Positions 45,275-54,193 of a stretch of 64,000 nucleotides of DNA are shown piece by piece. Position numbers and translations under genes: made by a program. The notes under the pieces were generated by a model. It worked only from the letters and a program-made list of their open reading frames with translations. It searched no databases and was not told the DNA's origin. Numbering within the stretch: position 1 is the first letter of the stretch; each line of letters opens with the position of its first letter. The DNA is from CATQGW01 sp965242565 (GTDB lineage Bacteria; Chloroflexota; Dehalococcoidia; Bin125), in the NCBI GenBank assembly GCA_965242565.1, contig OZ251457.1, forward strand, positions 2,914,001 to 2,978,000. Direction: 5' to 3'.

Positions 45275-47854
45275 TCAGGCGAGTTCTTTGTCAGAGTACC
45301 TTCGCACGCGGTTATGCCATTCCCGCAGCGTCTGAAGCGCTTCGTCGAGCTCCCTCGGATCGGGTGAACCATAGTTGGTGGTGACGATCTTGTCATGTCG
45401 CCGTGCCCAGATCGACACCTTGCTGTAGGAGGTTTGGAGTACCCGATTGTCCTTTTCCGAAACGTGTACGAGTAGGCGGAACATTTTTGGGTGGACTGCC
45501 ATATCCGTCGGAGAAACGACTTTCTCAACGACAAGCTCGCGAACAGCTCGCTCCCAGGCTTCCGACAGTCTGCCGGCCCATTCCGCAGCTCGTTGCTCAT
45601 ACTCTTCCCCAGTGAGGCGGCCTCGAGCATTTTTGAGCTGAGCAAGGTCTTGTTCCAGTTGCCCTAGCCGTGTTTTCGTGTCCTTGGTTGGCCACGGGTG
45701 CCCATCTGAACATGCACCGGGAGTCACGCCACCTTTACGTTCCACAGTCCGTTTCGTGATCTCAACTCCGCGTTGGCCGGCTTCTAGAGCGAGAGCGCTA
45801 ACGAAGGTGTGATCGTGCGTGAAGATGATCACTTGGCGGTCGATGGCGAAATCCGCGAGTCGTGCAGCAACGCGAGCCCTGCGGTGCTGATCGAGCGATG
45901 ACACGGGATCATCCAACACGATCGCCGAGTACGACCTGTCGAGAGTCGTGTCCGTGAAGAAGCCGGCCAACCCCAACGCAGTCTGTTCGCCTTCGCTGAG
46001 CACATTGTCCATCTGGTACGAGCGCTTGGCACCGTCAAGCGCGGGCTTGTTGGTGAGCTGTCCCTTCTGGCCGCCTGTGTCTTCGAGAATGACTCGCTCC
46101 AGGAGCAGGTTGTCCGCTTCTTTCGCGAAGCAACTCTGCACCTCGGGGGTGACATACTCACGGGTGAGTCGTGTTGCCTCGGACGTGATGGCATTCGTGC
46201 GCGTTTGCCCTTTAGCCTTCTCGAGGCGTTTGCGTTCGGCCCGGCGAGCGACTTCGCTCCGAATTGCCGCGCGTGCGCCGGCCATGAGCCGACTGTCTTG
46301 ATTCTCCTTGATCCGGGTCTCGATGCCGCGAAGCTGCCGCTCATACGCGGTCTTATCGAGCTGCGCTGCCGATGCGCGCACGCGATCGGCTTCCGCGCGG
46401 AGTCCGTTGGCTTGAGAATCGCTCGGAACGGCATCCAACGCTTCCGCCAAATTGCCACGTTCGATCGCGCGGACAACGTTCTGAAACGCTGTGATTTGTT
46501 CGCGGGATTGGAGAGCGAGCCCCTGATCGATCCTTTGGACGTGATCGAGAGCGACGGCCACATCGGTTGGTTCGATTGCCGCGGATCGCACTTGGGTTTC
46601 GGCAGTGTTCGCATCGCTCTCGGCGGCTTGCGCCTGTCGCTCTGTGCGATCTTGTACGGCTGCCTCGAAGCGGCGCAGGCGCGCCTGGGCCTCGTCAGAT
46701 AGATCTTGATGGCAGAGCACGCACTTCGAGTCTGCGCCGAGGCGCGGGAACGTATCGCCCGGATAAGCGTCCGTTTCCGAGAAGCTGCGAGCAGCTTCCC
46801 AGAGCGCGCGCCACGTTTCGGAGCCGACCCCGGTTACTGGCTGGTCGCCTGAGGATTCTTGCGCGGCGATCGTGGCAGCTGCTCGCAGCTGCTCTGCTTT
46901 CACCTTCTTTTCGGCGAGCGCGGTGATCGCGTCGCGGCTGAGGTCTTTGTCGAGAGACGTCAGGTGATTCGCGAGTACGTCGAGGGCGCTCGCAAAATCC
47001 TCCAGGCGTTCGCGTTCGCGCGCAGGGCCCGAAGCTTGCAGGGTGTGAGCTTGCCGTTCTAGCGCCTCGATCTCAGCGTCAACATCGGCGGCAACCCGAC
47101 AAGCGCGTGCTATCTCGTCGTTCGTCGTCGACGGCGAAAGCTTGCCCAGAAAGCGGGCTGCTTGGCCGTCTGGTGAAACGCTTGGCAGCGTTGTTGCTCT
47201 GTTCTCGTTTTCGCCGAGCAGCCGATCGAGCTCGGCCCTGACTCCGTCGCATGCGCGACTGAGGCCGTCGAACAAGTTGAGCTCTGCTGGTCGGTACGTG
47301 ACCTCTGACTCCTTCGTCAAGAACGCTTCGCCGCAGCTCTCGTCAAAGAAGCCGATCCGGCTTGCTGCTGGCGGGACATCTGCCCACTGACACCGGATGG
47401 CCTCTTCACCATGAAGTGAAATGCCGACCTCAGCTCGAGGCGAAGAATCTGTGCTGGTCGCGAAGATGTCCGGCAGGACCGGTTCGGTGACTCGAGCCCG
47501 TGAGATCTGCTTGATCAATCGGGCATACCCGGATTTGCCACTTCCGTTGTCTCCGTAGACGACCGTCAGGCCCGTCGGCGCGAATGTGAGCGTCTCGCCA
47601 GCTGCGAGCGCGTTCACGTTGACCGTCTGGGCTATCTCGACCAAGCCAACGGCACCGCTGGTCTCGCGCCCTGCGGCAGCGGCGAGCGTGAACGTAGCTT
47701 GTGGGTCATCGTCGCCCGCAGCGAGCCGTTCAGCGATTGCTCGATGATCAGCCGCGCCGAGGGTTTCACCCTGCGCGAGTCTGCTCAGGACGCGACGCTG
47801 CCATCCCGGGCGGCCTTCAGCCCATTTGACGAGGTCCGACGCGATCGAAGACAT
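45275..47854 (-). CDS. Zinc-hook ABC ATPase, RloC-like
   Basis: 859 aa from the ATG at 47854 (a GTG at 47878 is also in frame). Walker A is GDNGSGKS (residues 101-108). Helical arms flank a CxxC zinc hook (Cys378 and Cys381, CVLCHQDL). The ABC signature LSEGEQTALGLAGF (~617), Walker B AIVLDDPVSSLD (~640) and a THDH switch follow. The ~150-aa C-terminal extension is where RloC/PrrC carry the anticodon nuclease, but I cannot confirm the Arg-Glu-His triad. It lies 109 nt downstream of a methyltransferase-nuclease gene, the setting usual for RloC and PrrC. Confidence 0.78.
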   Translation of the reverse strand: MSSIASDLVKWAEGRPGWQRRVLSRLAQGETLGAADHRAIAERLAAGDDDPQATFTLAAAAGRETSGAVGLVEIAQTVNVNALAAGETLTFAPTGLTVVYGDNGSGKSGYARLIKQISRARVTEPVLPDIFATSTDSSPRAEVGISLHGEEAIRCQWADVPPAASRIGFFDESCGEAFLTKESEVTYRPAELNLFDGLSRACDGVRAELDRLLGENENRATTLPSVSPDGQAARFLGKLSPSTTNDEIARACRVAADVDAEIEALERQAHTLQASGPARERERLEDFASALDVLANHLTSLDKDLSRDAITALAEKKVKAEQLRAAATIAAQESSGDQPVTGVGSETWRALWEAARSFSETDAYPGDTFPRLGADSKCVLCHQDLSDEAQARLRRFEAAVQDRTERQAQAAESDANTAETQVRSAAIEPTDVAVALDHVQRIDQGLALQSREQITAFQNVVRAIERGNLAEALDAVPSDSQANGLRAEADRVRASAAQLDKTAYERQLRGIETRIKENQDSRLMAGARAAIRSEVARRAERKRLEKAKGQTRTNAITSEATRLTREYVTPEVQSCFAKEADNLLLERVILEDTGGQKGQLTNKPALDGAKRSYQMDNVLSEGEQTALGLAGFFTDTTLDRSYSAIVLDDPVSSLDQHRRARVAARLADFAIDRQVIIFTHDHTFVSALALEAGQRGVEITKRTVERKGGVTPGACSDGHPWPTKDTKTRLGQLEQDLAQLKNARGRLTGEEYEQRAAEWAGRLSEAWERAVRELVVEKVVSPTDMAVHPKMFRLLVHVSEKDNRVLQTSYSKVSIWARRHDKIVTTNYGSPDPRELDEALQTLREWHNRVRRYSDKELA

Positions 47855-47963
47855 GTGGGCAGAGTACCACACCGACACCGGATCGGATCACCCAGCCATC
47901 AACGTTTCGAGACTGGCCAAGGCGAGGAGCGATGGGAGGGAACGCTTTGGGCTGGCCCATGGG

Positions 47964-50801
47964 TTAGAGGCGCCGGTTGGAGACGACGGGTTCGGAGGCG
48001 AGCAGGCGACGCAGCGGCTCCAGGTTGGGGAGGTCGAGGATCTCAGCGAGACCGTCGTCGAGCTTCGCTCGGGCGGGGTCGTCGGCCATTTGGGGGAGGG
48101 GCAGGAACTCGACCTCGGCCATTTCGTTGAAGAGGGCGTGGAGGGCGTCGAGCTGGTCCTGCGTGAGTTGTCGGACGTCGAGGATCGGCATTTGGGCGAG
48201 GTCGGCTTTCTTCAGCTTTACCCATGGTCCTCGAGTTGTGTTCCGCGTGGCGAGCAGGGATAGCAGTCCCAAGCTGCTGTTGAGCCAGAGCGCCAACGGT
48301 CGTTCGCGTCCCGTATCACCGACATTGACCGGCCAGAACACATTCGACAGCACCTGCCGCTCCGTGCAGATTGCGATGGTGCGGCAAGTGTTCAACCACA
48401 GGCGCTCGCCGATCAGGAGTTTGCCCGCCTTCGGCCAGAGCAGGTCGAGCGGCTTGAGCTTTCGTCGCGGTCTGGGCGTCGTCAAGGGCGAGAGGTAGTT
48501 GTCCGGTTCGGCGAGCAGCCTGGTGCGTTTGTCGGTATCGTGGCCGTCGATCATCTCGTAGGCGGTGACGCTTTGCGTTCGCTCGAAGCCGTCCCACACA
48601 TCGCGCACATCGGGCCCGATCTGCCCGAGTTCGGTCAGGGTGGTGAGCGGTATCGAACCGACCTCTCTCGCACCGGGCATTCGCACGCTTCCGTCGCGCA
48701 GTACTCGCGACGCGATGCGTGTCACGTCCGCTCGCGCGAACTGCACGCCCAGCCACCGCTCGCCCAGGATCTGGTCCGACGGCATCAGCAGCACTTCGCC
48801 CATGTGCCGATCATCGACCGACAGGAGCGATGTACCGTCTGCGTCGATGCGCGCCGGAGCGATCGTCTCAACGGCTTGCGCGATCTTCTGGGCGTCGATG
48901 ACGCCTCGGGGATTGCGCCAGAGGCTGACGAAGCGCGTCTCGTAGTCGGGCGGGTCGCCGTTTTCGCGGCGGCGGGTGGCGATCAGCAGGGCCTCAGAGA
49001 GATCGGTGCTGTCGGAGAAGTTCCAACGTTCTGGGTCGTGGGACGCGATCACGGTGTCAATCGTGAAATCGCGCTCGATCAGGGAGCGCGTTTGTTGCCA
49101 TGAGGGGCCGGTGCAGACCGTGAGCGGCAGCACGAGGGCGAGCCGGCCTTCGCCGGGGCGCAGTTTCGGCGCGGCGGCGGCGACGAACGCGGAGCCGAGG
49201 CCGGCGGTGACAGCGCCGTTGCGGGTCTTGAGTCGGCGTTTGAGCTCGGCCTGGAGTTTGCTTCGTTCCGGCTGGGGGAGGCTGCCGAAGAGCAGGTTGC
49301 CGCCGACGGAGCGGGTGAACGGAGGGTTCATGATCACGAGGTCGAGGTCGGGCAGTCTGACGGTGACGCCTTCGGCGGCGCCCTTGAGGCCCTCGCCGCT
49401 GACGCGCCCGACGTCCTGAGGGACGATGGCGAGATCGCCGCCGCCGCCGAGCGACATTTGCACGGGGGCTTCGCGGCTGCCGAGGAATTCGAGCGAGCCG
49501 AGCCGGATGTTGTCGCTCTCAACGCCGAGCGGCATCGTGTAGAGGTTCATTTTGTCGAATTGGATGTCGGGGTTGAGCAGGGCCAGGCTGGTGGCGGCGA
49601 AGTGGATGGCGGAGAGTTGCACATCGAAGCCGATCAGCGCCTGTTCGACAAGGTGTTTGTGCAGCGAGGGGATGTCGCGTCCGCCGGCGTCGGCATGGCG
49701 GCGTTGCGTTTCGGAGGCGACGGCCATCAGCAGCGTGCCGGTGCCGCAGGCAAGGTCGGCCACGTTGAGCGAGGCGGGGAATTCGTGATCGCTCCAGTCG
49801 ACATCCTTGGGCCAGCCGTCGAAGACGAGGTGGGCGAGCATCGCGGCGGCGGGTACCGAGGTGTAGTAGGCGCCACTGAATTTGGCGTCGGAGAGGAGTG
49901 TGTGGAAGAGGCGGCCGGAGAGGTCGTGGCCTTCGAGGTGGCGGGTTTTGTGGACCGCTTCAAGCAGCGGACGCAGGACGGGCTGTTGGTGTTCGGGATC
50001 GCCGTAGGCGAGCACGCGCAGGATTTCTCTGGCGACCTCGAAGACGGGCACGTAGTCGATGTCGGTGCAGATCTCCTCCCAAGCCGCTTGCAAGGGTTTG
50101 GCGCCCTCGGCGGCGACTTCCTCGACGGAGGGGATGTCGTCGCGCACGAGCGCGAGCCGGCGGTGGAACGCAAGCGCGTTGAACAGCACCAGGCAGCCGA
50201 TTCGCTTGCCCGCTTCGCGTTCCTTTTCGTCGGCCGTTTCGGCGACGACTTCGGCGACGAGTCGGGCGACGCGGGCGTGGGTGTTGAGGCCGCGGACGGC
50301 CTCGGTGAGCGCGTAGCCGACTTCGAGCGTGGCGGCGTAGACGCGGTCGGTACCCTCGATCTCGAGCGGGAGCAGGCGCAGCTGGGCGGCCAACGCCTGC
50401 ACCTGGCCTTTGCGCAGGATCGGATCGTCGTAGATCTCGGCGCGGGAGCTGTGCAGGTACCACTCGAGATCGCTGAGCCAGCTGAGCACGTCGCCGACGT
50501 CGTCTTCGACTTTGAGGTAGTCGGGGTAGAGCACGCCGAGGCGAGCGATGGCGTCGGGGAAGTCGTCCACGCGCTCGGCGAGTTGGCGGTCCAGCTCGGT
50601 GCGGCTGCCCTCCCACTTGCACTCGATCAGGATCAGCTCGCCGGAGGGCAGCTCGAAGCGGAGGTCGGGTGCGTCGCCGTCGCTGCGGCGCTCGGCGCGG
50701 GCGGGGATGCCGCGCGCTCTGAGTAGCTCGCCGAGCAGCACGTTGACGGCTTCTTCGCGGACGGTTTCGCCGCTGTGGGCGCGTTTGGAATGGGATGGCA
50801 T
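47964..50801 (-). CDS. Type IIG-like restriction-modification protein (nuclease plus N6-adenine methyltransferase)
   Basis: 945 aa. The N-terminus has a PD-(D/E)xK pattern (Asp46, then Glu60-Cys-Lys62 in ILIECKW). The middle is a gamma-class methyltransferase with motif I VADLACGTGTLL (near 348-356) and motif IV NPPF (near 491-494). The C-terminal ~300 residues look like a target-recognition and TaqI-C-like region (ARIDADGTS..., WLNSSLGLLSLL). One chain could both methylate and cut DNA. It precedes the RloC-like ATPase on the same strand. Confidence 0.82.
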   Translation of the reverse strand: MPSHSKRAHSGETVREEAVNVLLGELLRARGIPARAERRSDGDAPDLRFELPSGELILIECKWEGSRTELDRQLAERVDDFPDAIARLGVLYPDYLKVEDDVGDVLSWLSDLEWYLHSSRAEIYDDPILRKGQVQALAAQLRLLPLEIEGTDRVYAATLEVGYALTEAVRGLNTHARVARLVAEVVAETADEKEREAGKRIGCLVLFNALAFHRRLALVRDDIPSVEEVAAEGAKPLQAAWEEICTDIDYVPVFEVAREILRVLAYGDPEHQQPVLRPLLEAVHKTRHLEGHDLSGRLFHTLLSDAKFSGAYYTSVPAAAMLAHLVFDGWPKDVDWSDHEFPASLNVADLACGTGTLLMAVASETQRRHADAGGRDIPSLHKHLVEQALIGFDVQLSAIHFAATSLALLNPDIQFDKMNLYTMPLGVESDNIRLGSLEFLGSREAPVQMSLGGGGDLAIVPQDVGRVSGEGLKGAAEGVTVRLPDLDLVIMNPPFTRSVGGNLLFGSLPQPERSKLQAELKRRLKTRNGAVTAGLGSAFVAAAAPKLRPGEGRLALVLPLTVCTGPSWQQTRSLIERDFTIDTVIASHDPERWNFSDSTDLSEALLIATRRRENGDPPDYETRFVSLWRNPRGVIDAQKIAQAVETIAPARIDADGTSLLSVDDRHMGEVLLMPSDQILGERWLGVQFARADVTRIASRVLRDGSVRMPGAREVGSIPLTTLTELGQIGPDVRDVWDGFERTQSVTAYEMIDGHDTDKRTRLLAEPDNYLSPLTTPRPRRKLKPLDLLWPKAGKLLIGERLWLNTCRTIAICTERQVLSNVFWPVNVGDTGRERPLALWLNSSLGLLSLLATRNTTRGPWVKLKKADLAQMPILDVRQLTQDQLDALHALFNEMAEVEFLPLPQMADDPARAKLDDGLAEILDLPNLEPLRRLLASEPVVSNRRL

Positions 50802-50832
50802 GTGGGCGATTGTCGCATATGCGGGCGCGGCG

Positions 50833-51453
50833 TCAGCGCGACGCCGCCAGAACTACCCCCGCCCGCCCGCTCCCTTTGACCAGTCGGCCCGCCCAGCGCG
50901 TCGACGGCGCGTCCGACGCCTCCAGCCAGCCGCAGGAGTCGATCGCAAACCCCGCCGCCGCCAGCGGCCCGCGCAGCCCTGCGTCCAATGATGTCGGCGT
51001 CGGCGGCGCGCAGCCCGGCGGGGCTGCTTCGGCATTCAGGATGAGCTCTACGTCAGCCTGATCTGCGCAGAGGTGGTCGGCGAGCGCGGCGAACGCTGCG
51101 GCGTCCTCCAGGATCAGCCGGAGCAGCGCCGCCCAGGGGAAGTGAACGGTGAGCCGCCGCGCCGCGCCCTCCAGCTCCGGCGGCGGGCGCTGGGCATCGG
51201 CGGCTGCGAAGATGGCATTCGGCGCGCCGCCGCGCTCCGGGCGGCGCGCAGCGCGTTGCGCCGCTCGCCGCAGCGCGTCGCGGTCCGTGTCCAAGCCTAC
51301 CGCCAGCCAGTCGGGGTGCTCGCGCGCGAAGCGCCGCACGTGCCCGCCGTCGCCGCAGCCCAGGTCGAGCAGCAGCGCCTGGTACGGGGAGCGCAGCGCC
51401 GCCCACTCCGCCGCGTCGCAGCGCCGCCCCCCGGAGCGCGTCATCAGTTCCAC
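50833..51453 (-). CDS. KamB/NpmA-like 16S rRNA (A1408-N1) methyltransferase
   Basis: 206 aa from GTG 51453 (ATG at 51444 also possible). AdoMet motif LDLGCGDGGHVRRFA (about 29-43), GLDTDRDALRRAA, then RRPERGGAPNAIFAAADAQ and the family-specific TVHFPWAALLR with Trp107, and a C-terminal STRWAGRLVKG with Trp187. NpmA and KamB use two tryptophans in equivalent segments to hold the flipped adenine. Such enzymes protect the ribosomal A site from aminoglycosides such as kanamycin and apramycin. The assignment rests on motif recall, not a search. Confidence 0.75.
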   Translation of the reverse strand: MELMTRSGGRRCDAAEWAALRSPYQALLLDLGCGDGGHVRRFAREHPDWLAVGLDTDRDALRRAAQRAARRPERGGAPNAIFAAADAQRPPPELEGAARRLTVHFPWAALLRLILEDAAAFAALADHLCADQADVELILNAEAAPPGCAPPTPTSLDAGLRGPLAAAGFAIDSCGWLEASDAPSTRWAGRLVKGSGRAGVVLAASR

Positions 51454-51533
51454 GCCGCCAGCCTACGCGCGACGCTGCGGCGCCGGGCGATTAGACTTGG
51501 GCGGCGATTGCCGAACAGAGGAAGAGCCGCATC

Positions 51534-52646
51534 ATGCCTACGCCCGCCCGCGTCGTGTTTCTGCCCCAGGAAGACGCCCCGCTCGCCGTCGAACACGTCG
51601 AACTGCCCGACCCCGGGCCGCTTCAGGTCGTTGTGCGCCAGTTCGCCAGCGGTATCTGCCACTCGCAGCTGCACCAGATGCACAACCCGCGCCCCAGCGA
51701 CCAGGTGCTCGGGCACGAGGCGACGGGCGAGGTGATCGCCGTGGGCTCCGAGGTGACCAACGTCGCCGTGGGCGACATCGTGTTCGTGACCTGGGTGCCG
51801 CGCGATCCGTCGGTCGCCGCCCGCGCGGTGGAGGAGATCAGCATCGAGCGCCCCAACGGACGCCGCGCCACCACGCGCAATGTGTTCACCTGGGCCGACC
51901 ACACGATCGCCGACGAGAAGTACATCGTGAAGGTGCCGCAGGACACGCGGCGCGATGTGACCTCGATCATCGGCTGCGCGGTGCTGACCGGTTCGGGGGC
52001 GGTCTACAACACAGCGGCGGTCCGCGAGGGCGACTCGGTCGCGATCTTCGGCGTCGGCGGCGTCGGCCTCTCCGCCGTGGTCGCGGCTTCCGTGGTCAAG
52101 GCGGATCCGATCATCGCCGTCGACCTCGACAACGAGAAGCTGGAGTTCGCCAAGCGGTTCGGCGCGACGCACGGGGTGAACGCGGGCGGCGGCGATGCGA
52201 TCGAGCAGGTCAAGGCGCTCACCGCGGGCGCGGAGGGCGTCACCACCAGCTTCGGCGAGCCCGTCTCCGGCGTCGACTTCGCCTTCGACTGCATCGGGCG
52301 CGAGGTCACGATGGGCCAAATTCTCCGCGCGGTGCGCCCCGGTGTGCTGGGCGACGAGGGCGGCGGCACCGCGGTGCTGGTCGGCGTGCCGCAGTCCGGT
52401 CTCCGGTTCAGCGAGGATGACATGCGGGGGCTGCTGATCAATGAGAAGCGCTACATCGGCTCGATCGGCGGTTCGTGTCGGCCGGATCGGGATTTCCCGA
52501 TGTTTCTGGCGTGGTCCGACGATGGGGCGCTGGATCTGGACGCGATGGTGACGGAGCGCTTCACGATCGGGCAGATCAACGAGGCGACGACGGCGCTGGA
52601 GCACGGCGAGATCTTCGGCCGGGCGATCATGGAGTTTGACGACTAG
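51534..52646 (+). CDS. Zinc-binding alcohol dehydrogenase, structural-zinc loop missing
   Basis: 370 aa. The catalytic zinc site is present (Cys42 in GICHSQLH, His61-Glu62 in GHEATGE). The usual four-Cys structural loop is replaced by WVPRDPSVAARAVEEIS. The Rossmann loop reads FGVGGVGLSAV, followed by AVDLDNEKLEFAKRFGATHGVN. It is related to the NAD- or mycothiol-type dehydrogenases of Actinobacteria and Chloroflexota. Its TAG stop shares CTAG with the stop of the convergent toxin gene at 52643. Confidence 0.88.
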   Translation: MPTPARVVFLPQEDAPLAVEHVELPDPGPLQVVVRQFASGICHSQLHQMHNPRPSDQVLGHEATGEVIAVGSEVTNVAVGDIVFVTWVPRDPSVAARAVEEISIERPNGRRATTRNVFTWADHTIADEKYIVKVPQDTRRDVTSIIGCAVLTGSGAVYNTAAVREGDSVAIFGVGGVGLSAVVAASVVKADPIIAVDLDNEKLEFAKRFGATHGVNAGGGDAIEQVKALTAGAEGVTTSFGEPVSGVDFAFDCIGREVTMGQILRAVRPGVLGDEGGGTAVLVGVPQSGLRFSEDDMRGLLINEKRYIGSIGGSCRPDRDFPMFLAWSDDGALDLDAMVTERFTIGQINEATTALEHGEIFGRAIMEFDD

Positions 52647-53101
52647 CCCTCAAGGCGGCTCAGCTCTGCGGCGACTTCGTCGGCGGTGACGGTGCGGGTG
52701 ATCGCGCCGACGGCGTGGTTGAGGGTGATCTGTCGGATTTGCGAGTCCCGAGCGATGACGCGCTCGATTTCACGCTCGTGTTTGAGGATGAGTTGGAGTT
52801 GTTCGTCGGCGTCTCCAGAGCCGAGCTGTTCCTGGCGAAAGCGGAGTTGAATGATCCGGAGGCCGTTTCGCATCGCGCGGAGAGCGGGCAGGCGCGCGCC
52901 GCGCTTAGCGTAGCGGTCTTTCGTGACGATCGCGTCGTAGTCGTGCGCCACTGCAAACGCCAGCACGACCGCGTCGGGCTGATTGTCGAGTCTGAGCGGC
53001 TTGGCGTGATCGGCCTGCCAGCCGCGCTCGCGCAGCGGGGCCGCCACCGCTTCAGCGATGTTCTCATCCAGCAGCAGGCGTATGGACCTGGGCAGCGTCA
53101 T
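52643..53101 (-). CDS. DUF5615/PIN-like toxin, cassette 1 (start codon displaced)
   Basis: 152 aa from the ATG at 53101. DUF5615 pattern: IRLLLDENIA, DAVVLAFA, YDAIVTKDRYAKRGA, GLRIIQLRFRQ and a terminal AVGAITRTVTADEVAAEL. Asp/Glu residues at the DEN, DAV and KDR positions fit a PIN-like metal nuclease. In the other cassettes the chain starts at MRLLLDE; here that ATG is ATA, so translation must begin six codons upstream. It overlaps the antitoxin gene by 38 nt instead of 20. Confidence 0.82.
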   Translation of the reverse strand: MTLPRSIRLLLDENIAEAVAAPLRERGWQADHAKPLRLDNQPDAVVLAFAVAHDYDAIVTKDRYAKRGARLPALRAMRNGLRIIQLRFRQEQLGSGDADEQLQLILKHEREIERVIARDSQIRQITLNHAVGAITRTVTADEVAAELSRLEG

Positions 53102-53699
53102 ACAGCGCCTGTTCAAATTCGAGAATGCGGCGCGCCTGATAGACGGTCAGCCCGTATTCGTCGACCATCTGCTCGGTGTGCGACGCGGTGGGGTAGGTGT
53201 TCGCAAGCATCGCCGTGCGCAGCCGGCGGGCGCGGGCGGTCGGCTCGCCTGCGCAGTAGTTTGGGCGCATTTCCACGGCGTCGGCGAAGCGGAAGAGGCG
53301 TCCGAGGGGGCCTTCGTGGCGGCGTTCGCTCCAGAAGCGTTGGAGGTCGATCTCGGTGGGCAGCGCCGCCTCGAGCGCGCGCTGGGGGAGGGTTGCGGCC
53401 CACTGGGGGCAGGCGTCGTCGAGGCGGGCGAGCGCGTCGGGGAGGTGGGCCTCGGCGAGGCCGAGTTCGAGCAGCTTGGCGGCGGCGAGGACGCGGTGGT
53501 GGTCGTTCCAGCTGTAGTACCAGGGCGGGTCGCCGAACTCCTCGCGATCCGGGTCGTCGTTGATCACCGAGGCAGGCAGCAAACCTTCCGCGCGCCAACG
53601 CTCGAGCTGCTCGGGATCCAACCCCGAAAGCCCGGCGACGATGGCCGGCGAGATCGCGCCTTCGTCGCGCAGCGGATCGGACTCTGCGTGACAGCTCAT
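53064..53699 (-). CDS. MerR-like/DUF433-like antitoxin, cassette 1
   Basis: 211 aa. An N-terminal MerR-like segment (AISPAIVAGLSGLDPEQLERWRAEGLLP, then YYSWNDHHRVLAAAKLLELGLAE) is shared by all five paralogues. The C-terminal part (about 150-205; LRTAMLANTYPTA, YGLTVYQARRILEFEQAL) has the DUF433 pattern of antitoxins paired with DUF5615. It probably binds its own promoter and neutralises the overlapping toxin. An 18-bp conserved motif lies 24 nt before its start. Confidence 0.82.
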   Translation of the reverse strand: MSCHAESDPLRDEGAISPAIVAGLSGLDPEQLERWRAEGLLPASVINDDPDREEFGDPPWYYSWNDHHRVLAAAKLLELGLAEAHLPDALARLDDACPQWAATLPQRALEAALPTEIDLQRFWSERRHEGPLGRLFRFADAVEMRPNYCAGEPTARARRLRTAMLANTYPTASHTEQMVDEYGLTVYQARRILEFEQALYDAAQVHTPAAG

Positions 53700-53723
53700 T
53701 GCATTCGTCTTTCGTCGTCGCTC

Positions 53724-53741
53724 TCAGCGTAGACGGCTCAG
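53724..53741 (-). promoter_or_regulatory. Conserved 18-bp cassette motif (cassette 1)
   Basis: CTGAGCCGTCTACGCTGA on the minus strand, 24 nt before the ATG at 53699. Its TGA at the 5' side is the stop codon of the cassette 2 toxin. Identical copies lie before cassettes 3, 4 and 5. Confidence 0.8.
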
Positions 53742-54193
53742 CCACCCGTATCACGCGGCTCCAGGCGGTGCAGTGCAGCGGCCACCTCGTCGGAAGTGAT
53801 GGTGCGGGTGATGCCGCCGACATCGTGGTTGATGATCAACAGGCGGATATCCGAGTTGGGGGTGATCGCTTGCTCAATTATGGGTAGGTGGTCGAGGATC
53901 AGCTGGAGCTGCGCCTCGGTCGATCCTGCGGCGGGCGCATTCTGTCGAAAGCGGAGTTGGATGATGCGCAAGCCGCCGTTCATGGCGCGAAGCGCCGCGA
54001 GGCGATCCTCACGTTGGCTGTAACGATCCTTGGTGATGATGGCGTCGTAGCCGCGAGCGACAGCGAACGCGAGGACGACAGGGTCAAGCGCGCTGGTCAG
54101 TTCCAAGCCATGCAGGTGGTCCACCTCGATCCCGCGTTGCCGCAGGGCCGCTTCGAGGCTGGGCGCCATGTTCTCATCCAGCAGCAGGCGCAT
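53738..54193 (-). CDS. DUF5615/PIN-like toxin, cassette 2
   Basis: 151 aa. MRLLLDENMA start, DPVVLAFAVARGYDAIITKDRYSQ and GLRIIQLRFRQ, as in the other toxins. It overlaps its antitoxin by 20 nt, where one DNA string codes MRLLLDE in the toxin frame and the terminal xAPAAG in the antitoxin frame. It is the most diverged in the middle (QNAPAAGSTEAQLQL). Probably an RNase with a PIN-like fold. Confidence 0.82.
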   Translation of the reverse strand: MRLLLDENMAPSLEAALRQRGIEVDHLHGLELTSALDPVVLAFAVARGYDAIITKDRYSQREDRLAALRAMNGGLRIIQLRFRQNAPAAGSTEAQLQLILDHLPIIEQAITPNSDIRLLIINHDVGGITRTITSDEVAAALHRLEPRDTGG

